Shown here in pieces: positions 12,118 to 23,893 of a stretch of DNA of 64,000 nt. A program made the translations under genes and the position numbers. The DNA is taken from NCBI GenBank assembly GCA_003313425.1, contig NHZP01000003.1, positions 1,674,001 to 1,738,000 on the forward strand, in the 5' to 3' direction. The notes under the pieces are model-generated. The model was not told the DNA's origin, made no database searches, and saw only the letters and a program-made list of their open reading frames with translations. The stretch's first letter is position 1, and each line of letters starts with the position of its first letter. The DNA is from Pseudopyrenochaeta lycopersici. Its lineage: Eukaryota; Ascomycota; Dothideomycetes; Pleosporales; Pseudopyrenochaetaceae.

Positions 12118-12976
12118 ATGCTGTCTCCGTCCTACCTCGTTTCTTTGCTAGCAATTGCTTCAACAGCACTCAGTGCTCCTAGTGGACATGTCGAGAAACG
12201 TGCGCCGACGGTCTACCTTTGCGGAGACTCGACAATGGCAAGGGCGAGCGGTGCAACTACTGGTACGGACATGTTCAACTTCCCGTACCGCTTGACATTT
12301 TCTAACATAATTCTCACCAGGCTGGGGCGTCTTCTTCCCATTCTCTGTATCCCTCTCCGTAGTCAACAAAGCTATTGGCGGCCGCAGCTCCCGCTCCTAC
12401 ACGGTTGAAGGCCGCTTTGATGAGGTCCTCAACTTGGTCAAGGCCAACGACATTGTCATTATTGAGTTCGGCCACAACGATGGCGGGTCGCTCTCGACTA
12501 CTGACAACGGACGTTCCGTTTGCCCTGGAACCGGATCCGAGACGTGCCAATCAACATACAATGGCCAGGCAGTCACTGTCCGCACCTATAACTGGTACTT
12601 GACTGAAGCCGGCAAAAAGTTCATCGCGAAGGGCGCCAAGGTCATCATGAGCAGCCAAACACCAAACAATCCATGGGAAAGCGGCTCGTTCACCTACACC
12701 CCGAATCGCTTCGTCGGCTATGCAAGGGACGTCGCTAAAGCGCTAGGCTCGAACGCCATGTTTGTTGACCACGGCGCTTACACCGCAAACATCTTCAAGA
12801 CATTAGGCAAGGCCAAGGTTGATGCACTCTTCCCCAGCGATCATACTCACACGAGCCCGGCTGGTGCGGACACCGTATCTAAGGCTTTTGTCAAGGGTCT
12901 GCAGTGTGGTGGTGGAGGCTTCTTGAACGGATACGTCAAGAACGCTACCTCAACCATCGAGGGAACTTGCCTCTAA
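12118..12976 (+). CDS. secreted rhamnogalacturonan acetylesterase (CE12, SGNH hydrolase)
   Basis: Exons 12118-12262 and 12321-12976 give 266 residues. A signal peptide occupies about 1-20 and a Lys-Arg site at 27-28 could be cut by a Kex2-type protease. The SGNH blocks are all present: GDST with nucleophile Ser38, the Gly block IGGRSSRSY, the Asn block EFGHNDGG, and the C-terminal Asp222-x-x-His225 (SDHTH). Order and spacing match fungal rhamnogalacturonan acetylesterases, which remove acetyl groups from the pectin backbone outside the cell. No cellulose-binding module is attached. It converges with the dehydrogenase gene (157 bases between stop codons). Confidence 0.92.
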
Positions 12977-13133
12977 TCTGGTTCTACCAATATCGGCACG
13001 TTAGCTTGCCAAACAAAAGCTTTACATTTGAGTTTTCGAGCTGGAGTGAGACCTCACTAAAACACCATTCGTTGTATATATCAATTTCGTGGTACTATGT
13101 ATACCCAACCCAATGCACATACTCCAACATATC

Positions 13134-14166
13134 TTAGAGCCATTGCTTATTTCCCAAGTGAGAAATATACGATCCACCATCTCCTTTCTCAACGCTAGCC
13201 TTCTCAGCAACGCTCAGCACATCCTTCACTGCATCCTCTGGCTTAGCCGGACCGGTGAAATGAGGCGCGTATTCCTGAAACTTTTGCATCATGCCCATCG
13301 CCTGTTTGGCCTTTTCTTCCGTCACTATGACAAGTTTAGCTTTCAAGAATTCTTCGTCATCATTTTTAGGAAAGCTTACAATTACCAAAGTTGCCTGTGT
13401 CGACCACGCCAGGGCAGATGCTCAGGAAGAGTACACCATCTTTCGAGTATTCGGCGCTTAGTTTTCCGACAGCCATGTTCATCGCCGCCTTGCTGATCGC
13501 ATACGCACCGGCTTCTTCCAGGTTGAAAGCCCTCACTAATTCCAGATCGGCCATACCACTGGACAGTGTGATAACTTTCTTGATGTCACCCTTCAGGATG
13601 AGGGGTATGAAGAGGTTGATGAGATGAATATTCCCAACAACATTTGTTTTGAAGAGATCAACGAGCTCATCCTCTAGTTGAGCTGGGTTTCTGCCACTAT
13701 TCGTGGGAGTAACTGTATCAGCGCCTGAAGAACGGAGACTTCGTATGGTGACTTACACTACTCCGAGCCCGTCGTATTCAGACGCCGAAGATACCTTGGC
13801 AGCATTGGCAATCAGTACGTCGAGGCTTCCTCCAGTAATCTTAGCAGTGGCCTCGGCTGCAGCCTTAACGACGAAAAATCAGTCACACCTCCGCAAGGTT
13901 GAGGTAGGGCAAGTACCTTCAACGACTCATAATTAGTTAAATCGCCCTGAACGAGGTGGACATTGGATTTGTTCCAGGTAGCAATTTTGGCTTCAGTATC
14001 TTCTTTGCTGCGGACGAGGCCAATGACTGTGTTCGTTGGAACGCTTGAGAGATGCTCTAGGAAGGCAAACTAATGAAAGTATTAGGATGCTTGCTCAATT
14101 TTAGAAGCTTGGAGGACTACTGACTCCAATACCTCGCGAGGCGCCAGTAATGAAGTACGAGGGCAT
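13134..14166 (-). CDS. short-chain dehydrogenase/reductase (SDR, atypical C-factor-like)
   Basis: Five exons on the minus strand, 14125-14166, 13917-14069, 13757-13863, 13380-13696 and 13134-13324, give 269 residues with all phases consistent. Motifs: the nucleotide-binding TGASRGIG at 7-14, NAA at 85-87, and catalytic Ser146/147, Tyr166 and Lys170. This is a classical NAD(P)-dependent Rossmann-fold oxidoreductase of the small cytosolic type common in fungi. The substrate is unknown. The third intron has two possible acceptors: CAG ending at 13713, which breaks the frame, and TAG ending at 13697, which keeps it; I use the latter. It is divergent from a Zn2Cys6 gene 691 bases away, which may regulate it (inference). 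Confidence 0.88.
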
Positions 14167-14857
14167 ATCAGGCGAAGTTTCGCTTACTTGTGGGAAGGGA
14201 GGTTTGGGAATAAGAGAAATTGAAAGTTGCCTTAAAGTGAAAGTATTCGTGCAGAGGTGTCTAGGGAAACCGATGGATTACTTCTTTATATAGATGCAGA
14301 CTGATCCTTCTTGCTCTGTAAAGACCAAGGACATTTCATGTAGTGAGCATACTTGTGGTCGAGGGCTCGCAAAATGTAGCCAGAATGCCCAATTCGGAAG
14401 ATGTGAGTGGGAAGTCTTGTGCCTGACAAATGCATAACATTGGCTCAATGCTACTCACGATGCGCAGCGCTTAGAAGAGTGTCCGGCGATAACATAAATC
14501 CGTATGGACGGACTAGATCCCGTCCGAACCAGAAAAAATCAATGAACATGTAAGTCAATGTAACGCTCAAGATGCAGCTTACAAGTGGCGGTGCTTTGAA
14601 GGGCTCGCAGATACTTGCTTCATGTCAGAATTGGGACTAGTGTTGCGCTGGTGGCGGCGCGATGGATTGCCGTATTACTTCCCACTCCCGTTCTTTGTCA
14701 TCTTCCCTCACCAACACGCCATGGACCCCAGGTTGCAGGTCCGCCTTCGCAAATTTTACCTGAAGTCATGGATTCGAACCTGCACGCCGTCTCTGCATAG
14801 AAATTGCGATAAGCTGGATATACACCGCTTTTTTTGAAAACGTATACCTTGTAAAGC
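14167..14857. promoter_or_regulatory. shared divergent promoter region, dehydrogenase and Zn2Cys6 regulator
   Basis: This 691-base gap separates the start codons of two oppositely directed genes. A tRNA-like GGTTCGAATCC on the minus strand near 14770 lacks a pairing T-stem. No specific binding site is assigned. Confidence 0.5.
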
Positions 14858-16583
14858 ATGACTGCGTCCAAAAGGGGTTGCTGGACGTGTAAAGGTTCGT
14901 CATCAGGCACTTGAGAATAGTCTTGTGAACAACACTGATCAGTCCATGTAGATCGAAAGGTTTCATGCGATCGGGCTATTCCTAATTGCCTAAGATGTGC
15001 GAAGTCGAAGCGCGCATGTGGTGGCTACGGAGTTCGGCTCTCGTGGTCACATCAATATGGCCAAAGAAGCCCGTTTTGCGCGGCTTCAAATACAATCAGT
15101 AGCCGTGATGTATTACATCGATATTCGGACCAATGGATTAATGTGTCCCTGGCGGACGTTCGTCTACATCTTGTAGCTTCTAATGATGATGACAGAGGTA
15201 CTTACTTTTGGCGCCGTTGTGAGACATTGGCTGATTTGACCATCTAAGCCAAGGGTCGCATAAAGAAGGAGCAACTTATCATTTCAAACATCACTGGATA
15301 TACACCGTCCATACAGAAGATGATGGCTGCTGATGACGTAGAGCTCTTGTACTACTGTAAGTCTTCGTCAGCGCAAGCATCACTAATGAAAGACTGATTG
15401 ACTATAGTCGAGACTGTGGTAAGTGATATACTACCAATGCTAGGCTCTGATAGGAAGAGGATTCGTCAAATTTTGTTGGCAACGGCGGTGTCGAACCGCA
15501 GCAAGGCGGCAAAAGCCGTGCAACTGTCCATCCTTGCCCTCGCATCATATCACCGTGGTGATGACCTAGCATTTGCGGCTCACATGAAGCATTCTGCACT
15601 TCAAGTACTCTTAGACGCTGCAGGACAAGAGTTGGACACCTGTGCAGGTATTGAACATGTTATCGCGGGGCTGCTTCTCTGCATCGTCACGGTAAGGCAT
15701 TCAAACGCCTGGAGATTTGACCACACCCTAATTTATTCAGATGCAGCAGAAGAATAACCCGGATTGTGGATGGATAGGACACATTTGTGGCACGAGAGAA
15801 ATCATTCACGCTTTACAGCAAGAACATACCCCCGGAAGCGATGTCTCAGTCATACTCGGCTGGGTCTACTACTTCGATACCTTAGCACGCTTTACTTTAC
15901 GACACTGGCGTACGGAGTCGATGAGATCGACTGTGGCGGAACTTGGTTTCAACTTAGAGGGCTCAGAACAATGCGCCCTACAGTACATTATTCAACGTGC
16001 ATCGTTTGCCAGAGAGCTTCCATTGATACAAATTCATGCCCATCCCGTTGTCCAACTCCTCGCTGAAGTGTTCAACACAATTCCGAGCTCGTCGGATCCG
16101 CAGTATCATACGGAAGAAAATCAACAATTTCTGGATGGCCTCAGCTCGAGACTTGCAAACGTCTCGATTGTGCTAAAGCATGGAGGAGATTCCAAAGATG
16201 ACTTAGAATCTCTGGAATTAGCTCGGTTAGCAGCGCTGGTCTATCTCGAACGTGTGTCCGGAAATTTCTCTGGTCAATCTAAGAAGATCGACATGTTGAT
16301 AGAGAAGGCGCAAGCAATCCTCGTCAATCTTCATGATTCTCCTGGCTCGTTTGCGCTCTTTATCTTCGGCTGTGAGGCTTCCTTAGATAAAGATCGCAGA
16401 ATTCTTCTCGATCTTTTCACAAAGATAGAGCAAAGGCCACATCTCAATAGCTTGTTGGAACTGAAGGGGCTGGTACAGTCTGCTTGGATTCAGCACGATC
16501 TTCAAATTGACGGAAGTCTCGAGTACATCCGCAAATTAAACTTGGTGGTGAGCTCCCGCAACAATATACCAGGTTTCATGTAA
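14858..16583 (+). CDS. Zn(II)2Cys6 transcription factor with fungal_trans_2 domain
   Basis: Five exons, 14858-14894, 14952-15197, 15249-15356, 15408-15691 and 15741-16583, join in phase to 505 residues. No long open frame exists at the 5' end, so the gene is easy to miss. The first join restores the zinc cluster with cysteines at 8, 11, 18, 25, 28 and 35 (GCWTCKDRKVSC, then NCLRCAKSKRAC) and the GYGVRLSW segment that typically follows it. The segment after the third intron (YYFETVVSDILPML) opens a fungal-specific regulatory domain, and LGWVYYFDTLARF lies further on. It is likely a nuclear pathway regulator. The adjacent divergent dehydrogenase is the obvious candidate target, but this is inference from position only. 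Confidence 0.85.
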
Positions 16584-17065
16584 GCTGGGGGCAGAGTTGC
16601 TGAGGTTGAAGCTGACTGGTTTGTCCTGCCCTCGATGTCTCTATAACGTATATGTGACAGGACAGAAGGTCAAAGGCAAGATCTTAACCATTAGAGCGCT
16701 TGGAGAAAACAACCGTAGGCATGTATATGTCAGCACATACAGAAACGAATCTGCCCTAAGAGGAGAGGATGGAAAGGACCGACACAAATCACCAAGATTA
16801 TTTAACTATATCGTAATAGGTAGACCTATCAGACACGAACAAGGATCTATGAAGCGTTTAGCCAAGATATGGAATATATGAAGACAGGCCATATTCATAA
16901 GTGAAAATGAGCGTCATCGTAGGAACTGCTGAACAAATGTTATGCCGGGATTCATGTCCTTAGACCCTGGTCCATTAGCGTCCTTGGCGCCTCGATTTTG
17001 TGAGACACTTGAACATCCTCACGCATCGCCATCGCAGCCCCAATTGCACTTTGCACGTCGTCACA
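16584..17065. other. intergenic, 0.5 kb
   Basis: 3' flank of the regulator and promoter of mL40. A 94-codon frame starting at 16597 has no recognisable domain and I treat it as non-coding. Confidence 0.45.
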
Positions 17066-17758
17066 ATGAACCTCTCGAGTTTCCGGCCGATATTTCGACC
17101 CTTTAAATCACCAGTGGTCCGCCCATCAAGCGTCTTCAAGCGACCCGCGCCTGCGCCCGCGCAATGTCCGCAGACCAGAATACCAGCATGCACATCACCC
17201 TTCTCTTCAACAGCGCGGTTGCAAAAGAGGACTAAGAAGGCTGGGGGGCAGGATCCGCGAATCAGTATGATACCCATTATCGTGTTGAGCAGAGCTTCCA
17301 GAGTACCTGCTTCATATCAGACACAGACGGCGGGCTAACAATGACTTCAAGCATCCATCCGCTACCATCTCTCCCACCCCCTTACGCCGCGCCCTCTCCA
17401 CTTCTCCCGCAACCGCTTCTTACGGCACTGGACCATTCATCGCGCGTGGATGCTCTTCCTACGCAAACGGCGCTGGGCTGAGGAGCGCGAGCTCGAGCGA
17501 CAATACATGTCCATGCGCGCGGCATGCGAGCACCTACGACTTCTCGACCAGAACGGCAATCGCGTAAGCGAAGAGGAAGCTGGAGGCCAAGGTCCTGATG
17601 CGGGCACGTTGGGGGCGAGAGGACGGGAGGTGGGCAGGCTGTACAGGAGTGCGATGTTAAAACGAGGTGTTTGGGGGAGCGTGCCTATAGAGTATGCGAG
17701 GGTGCAGACCGATTTCCCGGGACGGGAGGGTTGGAATCATGGCTGGACACGGAATTAG
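17066..17758 (+). CDS. mrpl28: mitochondrial large-subunit ribosomal protein mL40 (Mrpl28 family)
   Basis: Exons 17066-17264 and 17352-17758 give 201 residues. The join produces DPRITSIRYHLSHPLTPRP, followed by FSRNRFLRHWTIHRAW, the signature of the fungal mL40/MRPL28 family. The C-terminal GVWGSVPIEYARVQT and GWNHGWTRN are also conserved. The basic, Ser/Pro-rich N-terminus fits a mitochondrial targeting sequence. It is a structural component of the mitochondrial 54S large subunit. An in-frame codon at 17000 would extend it by 22 residues and is less likely to be the start. Confidence 0.9.
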
Positions 17759-18237
17759 GATACTTGGATGAGATGAGATGCAGTGCATAGAAGCAGCGAA
17801 GAATATTGTACAACATTTGTGTATCAGGAGAAGCATGGAGAGCAGTGTTTGGCCAAGCCGTAGTTTGCAGAACCAGGTCACCATTGTACCAGTGTTCGAG
17901 AAGAGGTATGTGATAATTATTAGCAGCTGACCAACGTCTCGTATGCTGAGTACAGCCCATGTTCCAACAGCCAACAAATCTTGCCTTTCCTAAGCCCAAA
18001 AAATATACACAAAAGTAGAAATGAGTGGAAGATGACCGTCATCGTCATTACACCAAAGCCAAGCCAAAACGTACATCTCGCCCCAACCCCATGCTTAATA
18101 TGTTCAGCAGAACGAAAGCGGCCCCTCCCCCCTCGACAGCTTTTCGAAGAATGCAGGCGCTCAACAACGCCATGGATGATGAAATTCAAATGTTACGCCA
18201 TGGATACGCCACCCAATGCAGTAGACAGAAAATGTCC
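17759..18237. other. convergent 3' flanks of mL40 and Rho2
   Basis: The two genes point toward each other. The gap holds both 3' UTRs and terminators. Short frames here have no recognisable domain. Confidence 0.5.
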
Positions 18238-19393
18238 TCACAGGACAATGCAGCAGCCGTTCTTCTCCCTCTTGTCAACGGATAGGAGTGCTGCGCGAGT
18301 TGCGGCTTCGAAGACATCGTCGACACCATCACCGGTCAATGAACTGCATTCGAGGTACTTCCGCGCGCCGATCATCTCCTTCATATCGCTTCCCTGTTTC
18401 GTGGTCGTAAACCGGAGAGACTTCTTCCGCATCTCCTCCTGAGCGAGTGGATCATCGCGAAGATCCTTTTTCAAGCCGACTAGGATGAGTGGTATGCCTG
18501 CACAACGTTCACGGGCCTCCTCGGCCCACTTATGCTTGACGTTCTCCAACGAATCGGGCGAGTCGACAGAAAAGCCGATTAGAATGACATGTGCCTTGCT
18601 GTAGGCAAGCGGACGCAGGCGCTCATAGTCTTCCTGTCCCGCTGTATCCCAAAGGGCTAGCTGTACGGACTTGCCGTCTACTCTGCAGTCGGTGACGTAG
18701 TTCTCGAAGACAGTCGGGACGTAGCGCTGCATGTCACGTTAGGATGCTACCTCGATTGATGATGATGGCGCTGTGGCGCAGCAAAAGAGATGGGGTGACC
18801 TACTGTCGGAAAGTAACCCAGTGTGAAAACACTGAGAAGACTAGTCTTGCCGCAAGCACCGTCACCAATAATTACTAACTTCCTGGTGGTCTCAGATCAG
18901 CATGCAGTACGAAGGCATTCATGTGGTGTAATGTAATCGGCAGAACATGATGAATGTGGCTAGTAGCAGTGGGACATGAAGCGAAGGGAGGTTTAGGAAA
19001 TAGTAGTCGGCCAAACAAAGAAAGAATTGCACGCGAGTCGATAAAGGGTGGGCATGGATAGCCTGTAGGGTGACCTATTTTTAGTCGGTTGTGGCCTCGG
19101 ACCGGGTACGCCAATGCAAAGCTATGGCGCAAAGGCCGGGGGTCGCAACAACTCAAACTATCGATGCATGTCGTAGCTGATGCAGTTTGAGGAATTGCGG
19201 GATGTGAAGACGATCCAAATAATCGCAAAAACGGGGGCATTGAGAGGGTGCGAAAATTCGAGAGCCAAGCAATTGAAGGAAAGAAATTACAGCAGAGACA
19301 GACTGAAGTTGGGCAAGGGTCTAGAAACGATGATCAAGATAGTGAAGTCGGTACATACCTGCGCATCACAGGCTCGCCATTTTGCTGTGCCAT
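18238..19393 (-). CDS. rho2: Rho-family small GTPase, Rho2 type
   Basis: Exons 19359-19393, 18804-18882 and 18238-18726 give 200 residues. P-loop GDGACGKT lies at 18-25, followed by the effector-loop segment [10 protein letters not shown], switch [23 protein letters not shown] as the guanine-specificity loop, and a Rho insert. The C-terminal CCIVL ends in a CAAX box (Leu, hence geranylgeranylation) preceded by a second cysteine, as in Rho2 rather than Rho1 proteins. Rho2 GTPases act at the plasma membrane in cell-wall integrity and polarity, upstream of protein kinase C and alpha-glucan synthesis in fission yeast. The first intron (18883-19358) is long for this window at 476 bases. It is divergent from NST1. 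Confidence 0.93.
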
Positions 19394-20342
19394 GGTCAGA
19401 TGGTTTGGTGTGAAAGGGCGCAATTGTGCGGAGAGTGTGTCAGTCGAGTCGGTGGTGCAAAGGCTGCGGAGAAATGGAATCGTCGAGGCCTAGGACACGG
19501 TCTCGTTCGCAGTGGTCAAAGGATACAGTGAAGTAGCCTTGGAGTCGCGAGGGCAATTGCAGCAGTAGGACACACACGCTGTGGGCGACGTGGTAGGGAG
19601 CCAACAAGTAGCGACGGGGAGTGGATGAGGATGTCTCGGGCAGCGACAAACGAGCGGCCGTGGGTATGAGACAGCGTCGCCTATACGGGAGGTTCCACGG
19701 GGATTGAAGCGACAGACTACTGCGAGGGGCGACGGGCAAGGCGAGCCGTGAGCAACAAGACGCACTAGGAGCGAGCGGAGGAGTGACCTGGAGTAGGGAG
19801 GAGAAAGGTGGCAGAGGATGGTGGGCAGGCGCGGGCTTTAATAATGCGAGGCGATGATCACACCGGTGGATGCACGCACGAGCTGGCGCGGGCGGCTGAA
19901 ATAGCGGGCGTGGTCGCTTCGTCTCGGAGGTGGTGCGGTGTTGAGATGCGATGGCCTCCGCTGCTGCACTGCCGCGTTCCTTCCAGAAGAGAGGTGCCAA
20001 GACATTGTTAGCGGCAGGTGCGATTCGCAGCATGGTACGTCCGACTGTCACCACCACCGAAGACACGAGACTCCCGCCGCACGCCCGAAGCCGCTCGAGC
20101 ACACGATTCCGACTTCCCCTTCACCTGCAGTCTCTGCGGCGACCAGGCCGAGCCTGCTCTGCAATCCCGCCCTTACAGTGCGTGCCCGGCCCCTCCAATT
20201 CCTCTGCCCTCTCACTTTTGCTCCCTCAGACACGCCCAAGCTACCTTGCGGCGCGATTATCGGACCTGCCACTCACTTGCCGCTGCCAGTCCGCACCCTA
20301 ACCTCGTGCACAGCACCGCCCATAATACCCGCTGCGAGATCC
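19394..20342. promoter_or_regulatory. divergent promoter region between rho2 and nst1
   Basis: About 950 bases separate the two start codons. Both strands happen to be open for long distances (up to 220 codons), which I attribute to GC-rich composition. The frame entering NST1 is open from 19938, so an N-terminal extension cannot be excluded. Confidence 0.5.
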
Positions 20343-23300
20343 ATGGCCCACGGCACCAAAGGGCCCGCTCCGGCAACCATGCCGCCCAACGGCGCCGCGA
20401 CAGACGAGCCCACCACCAGCGCTGTAAACCGCAAGAAGCAGAAGCGGCGAGAAAAAGAAGCTGCAAAGAAGGCCGCTCAAGACCCGCCCGCGCCTGCGCC
20501 TGCGCCGGCAAAGAATGGTGTTCTCAGCATACCGCCCGCCCTCGCTTCCGCGGTAGCCCAGACTCGCCAGTCAGCGCCGCAATACGCAGACCCCGAGCTG
20601 GACGAGCCGCCGTATGACGACGACCCCGAATTCTACTCGGACGAAGAGGTGGAGCATTACGATCACGCATACGGCACCAACGGCCACTATCAGCAACCCT
20701 ACGCACATCCGTCAATGCCAAGTGGGAGCGGCAAGAAGTCGCGGCGGAAGAAGAAAGCACCTTCTGCGCCCCCTCCGCTACACTATGCACAGCACGTTGC
20801 ACCGCGCCATAGCCCCGCACCCGCGCATACCGTCATAAGGTCCGGCTCGAACAAGGACCGTATATGGAACACGTCAACGCAGGAGGAGCGAGAGCGCATT
20901 CGCGAATTCTGGCTCTCTCTGGGCGAAGACGAGCGCAAGTCGCTTGTCAAGATCGAGAAGGAGGCTGTCTTGCGCAAGATGAAGGAGCAGCAGAAGCACT
21001 CGTGCAGCTGTACGGTGTGTGGGAGAAAACGCACCGCCATCGAGGAGGAGCTGGAGGTCCTCTATGATGCCTACTATGAAGAACTCGAGCAGTACGCGCA
21101 CCACCAACAAGACGTCGGTAGTTTCTTGCCTGAGGCTAATTATGGTTATGCTTCCAGTGCCCCACACCCACGACCCATGCTGAACACCCATCCACCTGGC
21201 CACTACGACGACGAAGACGACGACGATGAGTACTCCGGCGATGAAGAGGAGGAGGACTACTCACATAGCGACATATCGTCCGAGGGCGATTATAGCTCTG
21301 AAGAACGTAGCTTGCCACCGCCCGAGGCCTCAGACTTCCTCCAATTTGGCAGTAGTCTCCAAGTGAAAGGTATGGATACGTCCAACGGCCGTATGGAGCA
21401 TGCTGATTCACTATTCTAGGTGGGATACTGACGGTTGCTGACGATCTATTAAAAAATGACGGGAAGAAATTCATAGAAATGATGGAGCAGCTTGCCGAGC
21501 GTAGAATGCAGCGGGAAGAGGAAGCTCAATTCGCGGCTCACCCGAGCATGTATCGGTCTCACAGCGCACACGGTCATGAGCCTCCGCCAGAGGAAGACGA
21601 CTTCGATGAGGAGGGAGAAGAGGAGGAAGGTTACGAGGACGATGACTACGAAGAGGATGACGAGGAGGAGGATGTGCGTATTTATGTGCTTGATGGCGTG
21701 TTTTTGGCTAATGGAGAGTAGGACACCATGACCGAGGAGCAGAGGATGGAGGAAGGCAGGCGAATGTTTCAGATATTTGCAGCACGGATGTTCGAACAAC
21801 GGGTACTCCAAGCATATCGAGAAAAGGTCGCAGCGGAACGCCAACAGCGACTGCTCGAGGAATTAGCCGAAGAGGACGTGCGGAAAGATCAGAAAGAGGC
21901 AAAGAAGGCGAAGGAAGCCCAAAAACGCAAGGAAAAGAAAGACAAGCAGAAGCAGCTCAAGGCAGAGGAGAAGGCACGAAAAGATGCTGAACTCGCTGCG
22001 AAAGAGGCGGAATTAAAAGCTGCGGAAGAGATGCGGCTAGAAGAACAGCGTAAAAAGCGGGAAGAGCAGCGGAAGAAGAAAGAGGCGGAACGCAAAGCTC
22101 AAGAAGAGGAAAAACAGCGCAAGGAAGCAGAGCGTCTCAAGCGCCAGCAAGAGGAGCGTGAGCGAATACAGGAGGCCGAGCGAAAAGCACGCGAGCAGAA
22201 AGCCCTGGAGAAGAGGACTAAGGACGAGGCCAAGCGGAAGGAACGTGAGGAACGGGAAGCCAGAGAAAAGGAAAATCGCGATAAAAGGGTCCAGGAGGAC
22301 AAGGAGCGCAAGGAACGCGAAGCCAAAGCCAGAGCGGATAAGGATCGTGTTCGGAAAGAGGAGCAGGCTGCCGCCACAGCGGCGTACAATGCCGTAGCCG
22401 GCGCAAGGAAAGCTTCACAGCCAGTCGCCGTCGCGTTGCCTCCCCAATTACTAAAGCAGACCTCCTCTACCGGAATGCCGTCGCCTCACGTCACACCAGC
22501 TATCCCCAAGGCACCAACACCGAGTCGACCTCGTCAGACTTCACAGCAAGGATCTCATGGTTCTTCACCTAAGACTCCCCAAATAGCACCTGGAATCAGC
22601 AAATCAACATCGCCTGCCTCTCATGCTCAGAATTCAACAGTCCCAAAGTCCATCTTAACGAAGCCACCGATTTCACAATTGTCAATGCCGAACCAGCATG
22701 GACAACCGACATCACCATTACCTCCCATGGGACCGCCGCCTGGCATGCAAGGACCTCCCGGATTGGGTATGGGCAGTATGCCACCGGGGCTCAACGGCTT
22801 TCCCAATCAAGGCTCCATGATGGGCATGATGGGCCCGCGGCCCGGCCTGCCATTCTTCCCTCCTCAACCTGGCTCACAAAACTTTCGTCCCTTTCCCCCG
22901 CCAGGTATGCACACACCGGGATCGCTCCCAATGGGTCGTGGATTTCCTATGGATGGGCCACCCGGCTTTCCCACTCCACCAGGATTCCCCGGGCCGAGCC
23001 AGATGCCTACTTTCGGTATGGGTATGCCGACGCACTCCAGACAAGGCTCAGGATCATTTGAGAGACTCTCTAGCGTTGAGAGTCCAATCGCCGCTCCGCA
23101 AGCACAGCCAATCCAGCGACCAGCACCGATCCAGCGACCTTCAAGTGTCAAACCAAACGAAGAGAACAAGCGATCGCACGGGTCCGAAGTTGACGAGCTC
23201 GCCAATCACCTTGGAAGCAAGGCTCTGCTAGATGACGGAGATGACATACCCGAGCCTCCAGAGCGACGAGCAAGTGTACAGCAACATAATTCTATGAGGG

Positions 23301-23893
23301 GTGCACCACCACTTGGCTTTGCATTTGCGGACGCACCTGGCTCGCTTCGTTCAGAGCCGTATGGCTCATTTGCAGGACCTAATACTGGAAGCATTTGGGG
23401 AACACCACCTATGCAATTTCCCAGCTCTGGCGCTCCATGGGGGAATTCACCTACTTCTGGTCCCTTCGGCAATCCGTTTCCAATTGGCAACCCTCGAGTG
23501 AATGAGCGTGGGCCCAATGAGCAACGCATAGTGTGGCTCCGTCGCATGGTGTGCTCTGCATGCAAGACAATTGCTGCTCGGAACCCCACGCAGGACGGCT
23601 ATGTTGATGCAAATGAAGTGCAGTACCAGATCGACGCCATGCGAAACCCGATGGAGCCTGCTGTGCCACTGGAGGAGCTGAAGGAGGCTTGCGACATCAT
23701 TGATGGCACACAGACCAATGGTGGAGGTACTCTCGAATACAAAGAGTCCGCTGGCCGCCTTTCCCACATCAAGTTCGTTGACACGGCAGGACCTCCTCTG
23801 ACGCTTGGCGAGATTGGTAGTCCCATCCCTAGTCACAGTGTGTTGGCTGGCGGTTTTGGCAGGTTTCCTGGCCTTGGCCCGCAAGGTTTCTGA
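20343..23893 (+). CDS. NST1: stress-response protein Nst1
   Basis: Exons 20343-21369, 21420-21673 and 21722-23893 give 1150 residues, close to the usual size. The start is the ATG (MAHGTKGP) just before the basic [15 protein letters not shown] segment typical of Nst1. Next come acidic stretches, a conserved block with [18 protein letters not shown], and the segment [18 protein letters not shown] restored by the first splice. A long Lys/Glu/Arg-rich coiled coil covers about 480-645, followed by a Pro/Gly/Met-rich tail and a conserved C-terminal helical region. In yeast, Nst1 is linked to salt tolerance and interacts with splicing factor Msl1; it has since been found in condensates. It is probably cytoplasmic and mostly disordered. 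Confidence 0.9.

Noticed and set aside
14740..14830. tRNA-like GGTTCGAATCC box on the minus strand
   Set aside because: The T-stem does not pair (only two of five base pairs) and no D-arm, anticodon arm or acceptor stem can be formed around it.
16597..16881. 94-codon frame with two CxxC-like cysteines (SCPRC)
   Set aside because: No family resemblance, immediately after the regulator stop codon and without a promoter; probably 3' UTR.
19440..20102. 220-codon minus-strand frame between rho2 and nst1
   Set aside because: Composition is Pro/Ser/Arg-rich with no domain, it lies in a divergent promoter, and the opposite strand is equally open because of high GC.
20257..23884. Many antisense frames inside NST1
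   Set aside because: They are shadows of the repetitive, GC-rich coding sequence.
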